From assembly GCA_029247365.1 (NCBI GenBank), contig JAQWLJ010000073.1:1-64000 (forward strand): a DNA stretch of 64,000 nt. Direction: 5' to 3'. Within the stretch, counting starts at the first letter, position 1, and each line of letters starts with the position of its first letter. The position numbers and the translations under genes were made by a program. The notes beneath the pieces were generated by a model that saw only the letters and a list, made by a program, of their open reading frames with translations, was not told the origin of the DNA and searched no databases. Positions 1-8,377 of this stretch are shown in pieces. The stretch comes from Acidimicrobiales bacterium. Lineage in GTDB: Bacteria > Actinomycetota > Acidimicrobiia > Acidimicrobiales > Aldehydirespiratoraceae.

Positions 1-1
1 T

Positions 2-76
2 CAACTGTCTCAGGGGGACTTGCAGGCTCCGCAGTCTCAGATGTTCCACAAGAAGAGAGCACGCAAAGAGCAGTGA
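2..76 (+). CDS. C-terminal end of an unidentified protein (partial)
   Basis: An open plus-strand frame enters from the left edge and stops at TGA 74-76. The visible tail is about 24 residues, rich in glutamine, and ends in a basic stretch (HKKRARKEQ). Codon third positions are mostly G or C, as expected for a real gene here. Too little is visible to name a family, and a chance open frame of this length cannot be excluded. Confidence 0.3.
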   Translation, partial: QLSQGDLQAPQSQMFHKKRARKEQ

Positions 77-524
77 GAAGCGGCAAAAGCAGAAGTGGAG
101 ATTTTTTTGGTGCGAGCAACCTTAGATGACTGGGCACAATCGAACTCTCCTGAATAGGTGTGTGGAAAAAAGTTACGTGCTGTCGCTGCGGTCGCGACCG
201 ATTCACTTGATCGTTCACAACCCGTTCACAAATCGTCGACAAATCGTCGAGGAAACGGACTGCCCAGGCACCCAACTTCTACTAGAAGGAGACCTGAAAT
301 TCTGCTAATCCCCCGCTGTGGGGGATTAGCAGAAATCCGTTTGGCCTGTTGTGGTGCGGATGTTGACGGCGCAGCACAGCCGTTGATCACACCGATTCAG
401 TGAGTTGATCACACGCTCTTCGAGGTCCGATGAGCGCGCGTGGGTTCGTGGGAGCCATGTTTCTATTTACCCTTTCCTCACGTGACCACCGATCCGCTCC
501 GGTCCGGTGTCAGTTCGGCGTTTG
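77..524. other. Non-coding stretch with a hairpin
   Basis: No reading frame here has convincing codon usage or a recognisable product. It is more AT-rich than its surroundings, has a seven-T run at 102-108 and a short direct repeat (ACAAATCGTCG) near 227-249, and contains the perfect hairpin at 300-334. I looked for tmRNA, RNase P RNA and SRP RNA signatures and saw none that I could support. Confidence 0.4.
300..334. terminator. Perfect 15-bp hairpin, possible bidirectional terminator
   Basis: Bases 300-314 and 320-334 are exact reverse complements with a 5-nt loop (GCTGT). The stem closes with five C-G pairs next to the loop. No T-tract of more than three follows on either strand, so intrinsic termination is plausible but not proven. 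An AGAAGGAG motif lies just upstream (283-290), yet only a four-codon frame follows it. It could instead be part of an unidentified small RNA. Confidence 0.5.
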
Positions 525-731
525 TCAGGCTGAACTTGTTCCTGCGCTCATCGACTCGGGTCGGGTCATGTCGTCGGCCCGTGTCATCTCGTCGACGAGA
601 GTGTCAACTGCCGTCTCACGTGCAGCTGGATCGAGTTTGCGAACAGCGAGGTTGGTCAACTCGGCAGGGTCGACAGTAGTGAAATGTGGTTCTGTTTCCC
701 GGTCAGAAGCGGAGCGTTGCGCTCGACGCAT
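525..731 (-). CDS. Possible small hypothetical protein (68 aa)
   Basis: A minus-strand frame begins at an ATG 38 nt downstream of the tRNA-Leu gene and encodes a polar, charged 68-residue protein with a likely amphipathic helix in the middle (around DPAELTNLAVRKLDPAARE). No domain is recognised, and no clear Shine-Dalgarno is seen (CCCGGGG before ATG). The longer frame reading through the tRNA is not credible. It may be a chance ORF. Confidence 0.3.
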   Translation of the reverse strand: MRRAQRSASDRETEPHFTTVDPAELTNLAVRKLDPAARETAVDTLVDEMTRADDMTRPESMSAGTSSA

Positions 732-769
732 CCCCGGGTTGTAGTCGTGGGATGTTTTCCACTGAGCAG

Positions 770-853
770 TGTCGGAGGGGGGACTTGAACCCCCACGCCC
801 TTTCGGGCACAGGCACCTTAAGCCTGCGTGTCTGCCAATTCCACCACTCCGAC
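770..853 (-). tRNA. tRNA-Leu with anticodon AAG
   Basis: The reverse complement folds as a class II tRNA. The acceptor stem GTCGGAG pairs with CTCCGAC and the discriminator is A73. The D-stem is GTG/CAC, a long variable arm with CCC/GGG pairs is present, and the T-arm carries GGTTCAAGT. The anticodon stem CAGGC/GCCTG closes the seven-base loop TTAAGGT, placing AAG at positions 34-36. Bacterial Leu tRNAs for CUY codons normally carry GAG; the layout matches E. coli leuU except for G34 to A34. CCA is not encoded (CTG follows the discriminator). Confidence 0.9.
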
Positions 854-1209
854 GTGGCCATCTAGCGGGGTAGATGCGGTGCGCAATCGTAGCGCCTTCA
901 CACCAAACCGCCACCTCGGTTCTGCGATCACAACCAGGCCCCGGCTTGATGGCGGGATGGTCTCAGTGCCCGGAGTGGACTCCGAATCTGCTGAGCTCAA
1001 CGTGCTTCCAATCGGCCTGGCCTGACAGGGCCAAAGGCCTCGCCACAGGACCTCTGTCGTCGCAAGACCGTCGGGCCGCATGTGCCGAGTTCACCATCTA
1101 CACGCCCGCCGCAGGCGCGACCTGCAAGCCCGAGAACCGGCTCAGGTTGAGCGTTCCATCGGCGCAAAGCCGGATCTCCGAAGCCATTCGGCGCCTTCAG
1201 GTGGGTAGA
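854..1209. other. Intergenic region between tRNA-Leu and secG
   Basis: About 356 nt with no convincing gene. The frames on both strands are either antisense to secG or read through the tRNA. It presumably holds the 3' end of the secG transcript and the promoter of the minus-strand tRNA. I see no strong terminator hairpin with a T-tract. Confidence 0.4.
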
Positions 1210-1434
1210 TCAGAAGATCAGGCCGTAAGCAATCGAACTGAAGCCGAAGACGAGCGCCGCAATAACGGTCATGCGGTCGAGGTTGCGTTCCACGACAGTT
1301 GAGCCAGCCGCCGCTGCACCGGCGCCGCCGCCAAACATGTCGGACAGTCCCCCACCCTTCCCGCTGTGCAATAACACGAGGAAGAGCAGAGCGAGAGCCG
1401 AGACGATGTGAAGGGGTGCGACAATCCAAAGCAC
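1210..1434 (-). CDS. secG: Preprotein translocase subunit SecG
   Basis: SecG is the small accessory subunit of the SecYEG channel in the cytoplasmic membrane. The 74-residue product has the family layout: a first hydrophobic helix (about residues 4-22), a Gly-rich loop with the SGKGGGLSDMFGGG signature, and a second helix (about 54-73). The length is normal. It is the last gene of the run gap-pgk-tpiA-secG, an arrangement widespread in Actinobacteria, and lies 45 nt downstream of tpiA on the same strand, so it is probably co-transcribed. Confidence 0.95.
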   Translation of the reverse strand: MLWIVAPLHIVSALALLFLVLLHSGKGGGLSDMFGGGAGAAAAGSTVVERNLDRMTVIAALVFGFSSIAYGLIF

Positions 1435-1479
1435 AACGGCGAGGTTATCAACTGCAGCGAGCGCTCCGACGCAGCAGCC

Positions 1480-2265
1480 TCAGACCTGATACAGCCGATA
1501 TTTGACGATCCGGGCGAACTCATTGGCATCAAGGCTGGCTCCGCCGACGAGTGCACCGTCGATGTCGGGCTGCGCCATCAGCTCGGGTGCATTCCCCGGC
1601 TTGACCGAACCGCCGTACTGGATCCGGACCGATGCAGCCGCAGCCGCACCGAACATGGCATCAATGCGGGCCCGGACATGCGCGCACATCTGCTGAGCGT
1701 CGACAGGGGTGGCGGTCTCGCCCGTTCCGATCGCCCAGATCGGCTCGTATGCGATCACGAGGTCGCCCACCGCATCCGCCTTGAGGCCAGCAAGGCTGCC
1801 CGTCAACTGCTCGGTGATGCGAGCCTCGGCGTGACCCGTGGAGCGTCCGTCGAGCGTCTCGCCGACACACACGATCGGAGTCATTCCCGCCGCCAAGACG
1901 GCACGGGCCTTGACGTTGACATCGGCATCGCTCTCACCGAAAAGTTCGCGACGCTCCGAGTGCCCCACAATCACATAGGCGACGTTGAGCTTGGCAAGCA
2001 TCGGCGCAGAAACCTCACCGGTAAACGCGCCCCTCTCAGCCTCGTGGGCATTCTGGGCGCCGAGCGAGATCGGGATCTGATCAGCCTGTAGGACCGTCTG
2101 CACCGACCGCAGATCGGTGAAAGGCGGATGTACCGAGACATCGACAGCTTCATAGTCGTCTTTCTCGATCGCATACGCGAGCTTCTGAACCGTCTGGATC
2201 GCTTCCAAGTGATTGTGGTTCATCTTCCAGTTCCCGCTGATCAGCGGGCGACGGTTAGCAGACAT
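1480..2265 (-). CDS. tpiA: Triosephosphate isomerase
   Basis: Interconverts dihydroxyacetone phosphate and glyceraldehyde 3-phosphate in the cytosol. The 261-residue product has the N-terminal GNWKMN motif (catalytic Lys), the HSERRE motif (catalytic His), the AYEPIWAIGTG loop with the catalytic Glu, and the phosphate-binding YGGSVKPGN and GGASL segments, so it should be active. Its start overlaps the end of pgk by 11 nt, which indicates translational coupling in the gap-pgk-tpiA-secG operon. Confidence 0.97.
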   Translation of the reverse strand: MSANRRPLISGNWKMNHNHLEAIQTVQKLAYAIEKDDYEAVDVSVHPPFTDLRSVQTVLQADQIPISLGAQNAHEAERGAFTGEVSAPMLAKLNVAYVIVGHSERRELFGESDADVNVKARAVLAAGMTPIVCVGETLDGRSTGHAEARITEQLTGSLAGLKADAVGDLVIAYEPIWAIGTGETATPVDAQQMCAHVRARIDAMFGAAAAASVRIQYGGSVKPGNAPELMAQPDIDGALVGGASLDANEFARIVKYRLYQV

Positions 2266-3385
2266 TGGGGGCTCCTCTCAGGGCGGCAAGTCCGGGCAGG
2301 TCGCCCTTCTCAATCAGTTCGAGCGTTGCGCCGCCACCGGTGGACACGTGGTCCATATCGCGAACGACCTTGAACTGCTTAGCAGCCGCAGCGCTATCGC
2401 CACCGCCGACGATGGTGAACGCACGGGCATCGGCGAGTGCTGCTGCGATAGCACCAGTGCCGCCGGAGAACCGCGGATCTTCGAACACGCCCATCGGTCC
2501 GTTCCACAGAACTGTGCCAGCCTCGTAGATGATGTCGCCGAATTGCGCCGCCGAACCAGGGCCGATGTCGACACCCATCCAACCATCGGGGATCTCGACA
2601 CCGATTTGGCGAACGTCGCCACCAGCCTCGGGTTCGAAAACCTTGCCACCCGGCCCCATTGCCGTGATGTCGTAGGGCAAATGGATCGGCTTTGGTCCCG
2701 CAAGCAACTCACGGCAGGTGTCAACCATGTCGTCCTCGCACAGGCTCGAGCCGATTGAGTGGCCTTTCGCCTTCAGAAACGTGAAACACATCCCGCCACC
2801 CACAATCAACGAGTCGACCGTGTCGAGCAGTGTTTCGATCACGGCGAGCTTGTCGCTGACCTTGGAACCGCCCATGATCGCCACGAACGGGCGACGCGGG
2901 TTGTTCGCAAGATTGCCAAGTACTTCCACTTCACGATGCAGTAGCCGTCCCGCAGTCGACGGCAGGAACTGCGGCGGGCCAACGATCGACGCGTGCGAAC
3001 GGTGCGAAGCGCCAAACGCGTCATTGACGTAGGCATCGTGGCCGTCGATCAGCTTCTGCACAAAGGTCGGATCGTTGGCGGTCTCACCGGGATCGAATCG
3101 CAGATTGTCAAGCAGGACGACCTCGGGGAGGATCTCGGCAAGTCGGGCCCGGACCGGTTCGACGCTAAACATCGGGTCTGGGGCTCCTGTTGGGCGACCC
3201 AGATGGGTGCAAGCCGTGACCGACGCGCCGGCCTCAAGGAGATAGCGCAGCGTCGGCAACGCAGCTCGAATCCGGAGATCATCAGTGATCTCACCATCGG
3301 CGATGGGAACGTTGAAATCAGCTCGGACCAGAACCGACTTGCCTTCGAGATCGCCGAGATCTTCGAGCCGGGCGAGTTTGTTCAT
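2255..3385 (-). CDS. pgk: Phosphoglycerate kinase
   Basis: Transfers phosphate between 1,3-bisphosphoglycerate and ADP in glycolysis. The 376-residue product begins with the family core (VLVRADFNVP), continues with THLGRP, the hinge region LPSTAGRLLHREV and GGSKVSDKL, and ends with the nucleotide-binding VGGGDSAAA and STGGGATLE segments. It is slightly shorter than the usual 390-400 residues because surface loops are short; no catalytic motif is missing. Its ATG overlaps the gap stop codon (ATGA at 3382-3385), and its 3' end overlaps tpiA. Confidence 0.97.
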   Translation of the reverse strand: MNKLARLEDLGDLEGKSVLVRADFNVPIADGEITDDLRIRAALPTLRYLLEAGASVTACTHLGRPTGAPDPMFSVEPVRARLAEILPEVVLLDNLRFDPGETANDPTFVQKLIDGHDAYVNDAFGASHRSHASIVGPPQFLPSTAGRLLHREVEVLGNLANNPRRPFVAIMGGSKVSDKLAVIETLLDTVDSLIVGGGMCFTFLKAKGHSIGSSLCEDDMVDTCRELLAGPKPIHLPYDITAMGPGGKVFEPEAGGDVRQIGVEIPDGWMGVDIGPGSAAQFGDIIYEAGTVLWNGPMGVFEDPRFSGGTGAIAAALADARAFTIVGGGDSAAAAKQFKVVRDMDHVSTGGGATLELIEKGDLPGLAALRGAPNVC

Positions 3386-4449
3386 GCGTACTTGGTAGCA
3401 GCCTGGCGGGCCGGTTTCGTGGTCCGGGACCGCTTCCTCGGTGCCTTCTTCTTCCCGACGAGCAGCGCAAGGTCGATCAAGCGATGCGAGTAGGCGACTT
3501 CGTTGTCGTACCAGCCGAAGACCTTGAAGAGTCGGCCACTGCCTTGCGTCATCCCCGAGTCGAAGACACAGCTCGCAGGACGGCCAATGATGTCGCTCGA
3601 AACCAGCGGCTCGTTGCTGTAATCGAGGATCTTCCGGAGAGGCCCGATTCGCGCCGCATCCTGAAAAGCAGCGTTGATTGCGTCGACGTCAGTGTTCTTC
3701 TTTAGCAACACGGTCAGGTCCACGAGTGAACCGGCCGGAACCGGAACTCGCACGGCCTTCCCGTCGAACTTGCCGTCGAGCTTCGTGAGCACCTGCCCCA
3801 TCGCTGCTGCGGCACCCGTGGTGGTTGGGACCACGTTGACGGCCGCCGCTCGCGCCCGTCGAGCGTCGCGGTGCGGACCGTCGACGAGGTTCTGGTCGCC
3901 GGTATAGGCGTGAACGGTGGTCATCAGACCCTGTTCGACCCCGAAGGCCGTTTCGAGCACGTGAGCCATCGGGGCGAGACAGTTCGTGGTACACGACGCG
4001 TTGGAAACGACGTGATGCTGTGCCGGGTTGTACCCGTCGTCGTTCACGCCAACCACGAAGGTGGCATCGCCGTCAGGCGACGGAGCCGAGATCACAACCT
4101 TCCTCGCCCCGGCTTCGAGGTGTGCGCCCGCCGCTTCGCGAGTGCGGAACCTACCGGTGGATTCGATCACCACATCGATGCCAAGCTCACCCCACGGCAA
4201 GTCAGCCGGATTTCGCTCCGAGAGCACCCGCACCCGGTCACCGTCGACCGTGATCGACGACTTGGTGGACCTCACCGAACCCGGATACGGACCGGCAACG
4301 GTGTCGTAGCGCAGCAAATGGGCCATGGTCTCGACTGACCCGAGATCGTTGATGGCAACAAACTCGAGATCGACGCCGCCGGCTTTGGCGGCCCGCAAGA
4401 CGCTCCGACCGATGCGGCCGAAGCCGTTGATTCCAACACGGACCACCAT
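3382..4449 (-). CDS. gap: Glyceraldehyde-3-phosphate dehydrogenase, type I, with basic C-terminal tail
   Basis: Oxidises glyceraldehyde 3-phosphate with NAD(P)+. The Rossmann start VRVGINGFGRIGRS, the catalytic SNASCTTNC segment and the conserved HAYTGDQ and GWYDNE motifs are present. I choose the ATG at 4449 because AGGAGG lies 5 nt before it and translation then starts right at the Rossmann fold; the frame extends 26 codons upstream without family similarity. The enzyme (355 aa) is about 20 residues longer than usual because of a Lys/Arg-rich tail after the last helix. It lies 25 nt downstream of yvcK; whiA, often found at this spot in Actinobacteria, is not here. Confidence 0.96.
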   Translation of the reverse strand: MVVRVGINGFGRIGRSVLRAAKAGGVDLEFVAINDLGSVETMAHLLRYDTVAGPYPGSVRSTKSSITVDGDRVRVLSERNPADLPWGELGIDVVIESTGRFRTREAAGAHLEAGARKVVISAPSPDGDATFVVGVNDDGYNPAQHHVVSNASCTTNCLAPMAHVLETAFGVEQGLMTTVHAYTGDQNLVDGPHRDARRARAAAVNVVPTTTGAAAAMGQVLTKLDGKFDGKAVRVPVPAGSLVDLTVLLKKNTDVDAINAAFQDAARIGPLRKILDYSNEPLVSSDIIGRPASCVFDSGMTQGSGRLFKVFGWYDNEVAYSHRLIDLALLVGKKKAPRKRSRTTKPARQAATKYA

Positions 4450-4474
4450 GAGGCCCTCCTGGGGAGTAGGGGGA

Positions 4475-5338
4475 TCAGCCCGCCGAGATGATCGATGCGA
4501 GCGCCAGACCGAGCCGATGTGGGTCATGCATGTCCGGTTGGCCGCTTGTCAACTCGAACATCTCGACCTTACCGAGCCACGCGTCGGACACAACCGCCGA
4601 ATGATCGCTGACAACCACATCAGGGTCGATGCCATGCCGTACCACCGCCTCGATATGGTCGCCCAGATCGTAGCCATCGGTCTCCTCGGGCTCGCCAGCG
4701 AGGTTGGCCACATAGATCACCGTGGCATGCGAGGCGGCGAGCGCCGCCGCGACGCCAGGAACCACCGGCGCCAACACACTCGTGTAGAGCGAGCCTGGAC
4801 CGACGATGACAGCATCGGCTTCGGCGATTGCCGTGAGCACCGCCGACGGGACAGTTGGGTCAGCCGGCCAATAGCGGATCGAGTCGATCGTCCGACTCTC
4901 GCTAACCGCCACCTGCCCCTTCACCGTGCCGCGGTCGGTGGTGGCAATCAAGTCGACTGGCTCTGCCGTCGCCGGCAGCACACGTCCTCGCGCGCCCACC
5001 ATCGCGGCGAGCGTGTCCATCACCACGACCGGGTCGGACTCGATCTCGAGCATGGCAGCGAGCAGGACATTTCCGGCGGGATGACCGGCGAGCACGCCAG
5101 TAGCGAAGCGATGCTCCAACGCATCGCGGGCCAAGCCGTCAGGCGCGAGTGCCCCCAGGCAACGCCGCATGTCGCCAGGGGCGACGATCGCCAGGTCACG
5201 GCGAAGTCTGCCGCTCGATCCGCCGTCATCGGCGACCGACACGACGCCGGTGAGCGACGCACAGCGATCGACGAGCGCCTCAAGGACGACCGACAGCCCG
5301 TGCCCTCCTCCGATCGCGACAACCGTCGGGTCGGTCAC
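4475..5338 (-). CDS. yvcK: YvcK/CofD-family protein (gluconeogenesis factor)
   Basis: YvcK proteins bind UDP-sugars and influence carbon metabolism and cell-envelope homeostasis; they resemble the 2-phospho-L-lactate transferase CofD. The product (287 aa) shows the N-terminal GGGHGLSVVL loop, the DDGGSSGRLR motif, the PGDMRRCL segment and the VGPGSLYTS motif. The start is taken as the GTG at 5338, overlapping the rapZ stop (GTGA), because the frame upstream is antiparallel junk inside rapZ. It is somewhat shorter than the usual 310-340 residues. The rapZ-yvcK pairing is conserved across Gram-positive bacteria. Confidence 0.93.
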   Translation of the reverse strand: MTDPTVVAIGGGHGLSVVLEALVDRCASLTGVVSVADDGGSSGRLRRDLAIVAPGDMRRCLGALAPDGLARDALEHRFATGVLAGHPAGNVLLAAMLEIESDPVVVMDTLAAMVGARGRVLPATAEPVDLIATTDRGTVKGQVAVSESRTIDSIRYWPADPTVPSAVLTAIAEADAVIVGPGSLYTSVLAPVVPGVAAALAASHATVIYVANLAGEPEETDGYDLGDHIEAVVRHGIDPDVVVSDHSAVVSDAWLGKVEMFELTSGQPDMHDPHRLGLALASIISAG

Positions 5339-6198
5339 TTGTCGATGTCGCGATGAACGATTGCCGGCGCATGACCGAGCTTGTCGAGCGCGTGTGCCAT
5401 CTGCTCGGCGATGGCCACTGAACGGTGCCGGCCACCCGTGCAGCCGAACGCAACGGTCAGATACGATTTCCCTTCCTGCACGTAGAACGGCAGGATCAGG
5501 GCGAGGAGCCGCTCGAGCCGTGCGAGGAACGCCCCCGTTACCGGCTGCTCCAAGACGTAGTCGGCGACGGGCTGATCGAGGCCGGTATGGGGCCGCAACT
5601 CCTCGACCCAGTGAGGGTTGGGGAGGAAGCGGCAATCGAAGACGAGATCAACATCTAGTGGAAGACCATGCTTGTACCCAAACGACGTAACCGTCGTGCG
5701 CATCGCAGTTTCGCTCCCAATCGAGCCAAACGCCTCGTGCATACGAGCGCGCAGCTCATGGACATTGAGCTCCGTCGTGTCGATCAGGAGGTCGGCTTCC
5801 GTCCGCAGCGGCTCGAGTGCAACCCGCTCGGCCTCGATCACGTCGGTGAGTGTGTCGCCCGCAGTCCCATCGGTATCGAACGGATGGCGCCGCCGAGTCG
5901 ACTCGTAGCGACGAACCAGCACCTTCGTCGACGCGTCGAGAAAGACGAGCTGAAGCCGCTCAACCTGATGCCGCAGCGCACCGATCAAAGGAACGACTTC
6001 GTCGTGGTAGCGACCCGAACCGACCACAAGCGCCAGGCGGTCACCCCCGCTGCTCGAGCCATCGGCCAACTCGGCAACCTTCGGAATCAGTTGAGGCGGG
6101 AGGTTGTCCATGACGAACCAGCCCAGGTCCTCGAGATTGTTGGCAGCGACGCTTCTGCCCGCGCCCGACATCCCCGCGATGACAACGACCTCACTCAT
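5335..6198 (-). CDS. rapZ: RNase adapter protein RapZ (YvcJ family)
   Basis: A P-loop NTPase family, named for the E. coli protein that guides RNase E to the small RNA GlmZ; in Gram-positive bacteria the role is less clear. The 287-residue product has Walker A (GMSGAGRS), the conserved DNLPP motif, the LDAS-K-L--R segment, and the C-terminal FGCTGGRHRSV motif typical of the family. Its ATG overlaps the stop of the upstream methyltransferase (ATGA) and its stop overlaps the yvcK start, so the genes are translationally coupled. Confidence 0.94.
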   Translation of the reverse strand: MSEVVVIAGMSGAGRSVAANNLEDLGWFVMDNLPPQLIPKVAELADGSSSGGDRLALVVGSGRYHDEVVPLIGALRHQVERLQLVFLDASTKVLVRRYESTRRRHPFDTDGTAGDTLTDVIEAERVALEPLRTEADLLIDTTELNVHELRARMHEAFGSIGSETAMRTTVTSFGYKHGLPLDVDLVFDCRFLPNPHWVEELRPHTGLDQPVADYVLEQPVTGAFLARLERLLALILPFYVQEGKSYLTVAFGCTGGRHRSVAIAEQMAHALDKLGHAPAIVHRDIDK

Positions 6199-6944
6199 GA
6201 CCGGTCCGATCGTAGCTCTGGCTTCTCGGCGACAAGAAGCAACAATCGCGGCGTGGTCTGCACCACATCATGCTCGTACTCCCCCGCCTTCGCGATGAAT
6301 CCGGGTGGTGGCGCCGGCTCCTCCATACGGACCAACTGAAGGCCGGCTTCGAGAAGTCCATTGAGGTACCGCCCGAGCGGGCGATGCACGAACCGCACGC
6401 GAACGTTCTTCTGGACCTCTTCGACCGTGACGGCCTCGCGGAGGTACGGCCCGATTCGCCAATAGGTCTCGGGGGGCTCAACCATGTGGTCGATGATCAT
6501 GCCGCTCTCAGGTGTCTGTAGCAGCGGGTGGTTCAGGAAGAAGAGGAAGCGCCCGCCTGGCCGCAACACGCGAACGACCTCAGCCAGCGAGGCTTCGAGC
6601 GCGTCGACATGCTCGAACACGAGACAAACGACCACAGCGTCGAACGACTGGTCGGCCACCGGCAGACCGTCGCTGCCCGCCTGAACGTAGGCCGGTCCGC
6701 CGCCACGCTCGATGGCAAGCTCCAGCTGAGAGGCGGTCGGGTCAAGACCGACCACCCTCGCCCCCTCGGTAGCTGCCGCGCGAGCGATCTGACCCTCACC
6801 GGCACCGACGTCGAGCACATCTCGGCGATCGCCGAGGTACTCGAGCGCGAGCGGGATGATCTGTTCGACGTACTCCGGGTCGACGCCATCGGTGAACTCA
6901 CGTTGCCACCAGTCGGCGTGATCGTCCCAGTGTGGTTCACTCAT
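6195..6944 (-). CDS. Class I SAM-dependent methyltransferase
   Basis: The 249-residue product has the class I methyltransferase motif I (VLDVGAGEGQIA), an acidic post-I residue (VVGLDPT), motif II/III (SFDAVVVCLVFEHV) and VLRPGGRFLFF, a Rossmann fold of the UbiE/BioC type. The substrate cannot be told from sequence. It heads the run rapZ-yvcK-gap-pgk-tpiA-secG and overlaps rapZ by 4 nt, so it may carry the promoter for the run. That position is unusual; uvrC is the more common upstream neighbour. Confidence 0.85.
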   Translation of the reverse strand: MSEPHWDDHADWWQREFTDGVDPEYVEQIIPLALEYLGDRRDVLDVGAGEGQIARAAATEGARVVGLDPTASQLELAIERGGGPAYVQAGSDGLPVADQSFDAVVVCLVFEHVDALEASLAEVVRVLRPGGRFLFFLNHPLLQTPESGMIIDHMVEPPETYWRIGPYLREAVTVEEVQKNVRVRFVHRPLGRYLNGLLEAGLQLVRMEEPAPPPGFIAKAGEYEHDVVQTTPRLLLLVAEKPELRSDRS

Positions 6945-6992
6945 GGCCCAACCATGCCGGGTCGGGCAGGGTTTGCGGTGAACCTGGCCGAA

Positions 6993-8321
6993 TCACTCAC
7001 CGATGGTGATCCGAACAACGGATCGTTCACCTTGCATCGCGACCCAGAGCGAGCCGGAACCGGCCGTCATCCCGCCGGGTCCACCGCGGTTGCTGCTGCC
7101 GAGTGGCGTCCGGGTGATGACCTCACCCGTCTCACGGTCAATCTGAACAAGTTCACCAGCCCCAGTTACCGACACCCACAGGTCGTTTTCGTAGATCGCT
7201 GCCGCAGTAGGACTGTCACCAACGGCGATCGAGGCAACGACCTCGACCGAATCCATATCGACGCCGACAACCGTGCCCTCGATGTCGTTCGCCACCCACA
7301 AGATGCCGTCGTCACCGGTGAGACCGCTTGGACCCGCACCGACCGTGACGCGGTCGGCAATCTCGAGCGTCTCGGCATCGATCTTCACAACCTCACCGCT
7401 GTCGACCAACGCAACCCAGATCCAGTCCTCGCTATCGTTCACCCAGACATCACCCGGCTCACCGAGTACGTCCAGTTCGTTGAGGACCTCACCGTTGGCC
7501 GGGTCGACCTGGGCAACGAAACCGCCGTCGAACGACGCAACCACCAACGTGGGACCCAGCTTGGCGATGCCGTCGGGGCTCGGGAAGTCAAACACGCTAC
7601 GAACAGCATTAGCCACTGCATCAACGCGGACGATCTGATTGCCGGTGGCGTTAGTGATCCACACCGCCGACTCGGTGCGCATCACGCGAGTTGCACCGCT
7701 TGCGACCTGGGCGGTCGCGGTGACCGCATTGGTGGCGGGATCGACTGCGGCATACCCGCCGAACGGTCCAATGACCGCGAGTCCCTGGTTCCCGAGGCTC
7801 ACGAAACTGGCATCGGTGGCTACCACAATGCGCCGCATCGCCGACCCGGCAAGCGCGGGCGGCCGCATCGCGGCCAGTTCGGCCTCGAGCTCGCCGATTC
7901 GCCCACCAAGCACCGCAAGCTCATCCTCGGTTGCGCTGACGCCGGCATCGTCAACGCCAGCTGCACTGGATTCGTCAGCGTCGGCGTCGCGGTCGGCCAT
8001 CTCGGCGGTGTCGTCTCCAGACGCAGCCGTCGAGTCGTCATCGCCGCCCGCCGACCGCCACAGGAAGAACAGGACGACGATCACGAGGCCAGCAACCCCG
8101 GCACCGACCATCAGCGCGCGGCGCGAAACCGTCACCGTGTTGGGTGCGGCGCCCAGCCCCAGCGCAGCAGCAGCGATCGAGGGCTCAGGGTCGTCGGGGA
8201 TCAGCTGACCGACCTCAAACTCGGCACGCCTCGGAGCATTGGCCGTTTCGGGTGGCGCGACGACCGCATCGAGGCGTGTCCACAGCCCAGGGTCTTCGGG
8301 TTCGGGGGGCCTATCGGTCAT
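6993..8321 (-). CDS. Membrane-anchored beta-propeller protein (YncE-like repeats)
   Basis: The 442-residue product has a cytoplasmic N-terminus (1-68) and one transmembrane helix (about 69-88). An Asp/Ser-rich spacer and a short coiled coil (about 130-150, GRIGELEAELAAM) follow. The extracytoplasmic domain consists of repeated 40-45 residue blades with patterns such as VWITNATGNQIVRVD and LWVANDIEGTVVGVD, as in YncE/virginiamycin B lyase-like seven-bladed propellers. No catalytic residues can be assigned, so a sensing or binding role is only a guess. A GAGGA ribosome site precedes the ATG and a TACGCT -10 lies about 25 nt upstream. Confidence 0.75.
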   Translation of the reverse strand: MTDRPPEPEDPGLWTRLDAVVAPPETANAPRRAEFEVGQLIPDDPEPSIAAAALGLGAAPNTVTVSRRALMVGAGVAGLVIVVLFFLWRSAGGDDDSTAASGDDTAEMADRDADADESSAAGVDDAGVSATEDELAVLGGRIGELEAELAAMRPPALAGSAMRRIVVATDASFVSLGNQGLAVIGPFGGYAAVDPATNAVTATAQVASGATRVMRTESAVWITNATGNQIVRVDAVANAVRSVFDFPSPDGIAKLGPTLVVASFDGGFVAQVDPANGEVLNELDVLGEPGDVWVNDSEDWIWVALVDSGEVVKIDAETLEIADRVTVGAGPSGLTGDDGILWVANDIEGTVVGVDMDSVEVVASIAVGDSPTAAAIYENDLWVSVTGAGELVQIDRETGEVITRTPLGSSNRGGPGGMTAGSGSLWVAMQGERSVVRITIGE

Positions 8322-8377
8322 TGGCGAATCCTCGGTCTCGGGAGCGTAAGACCGGCTCTAACGCCGGCTGAGGAACG

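Noticed and set aside
77-524. tmRNA, RNase P RNA or SRP RNA in the gene-free start of the window
   Set aside because: None of the conserved ends or cores of these RNAs could be recognised.
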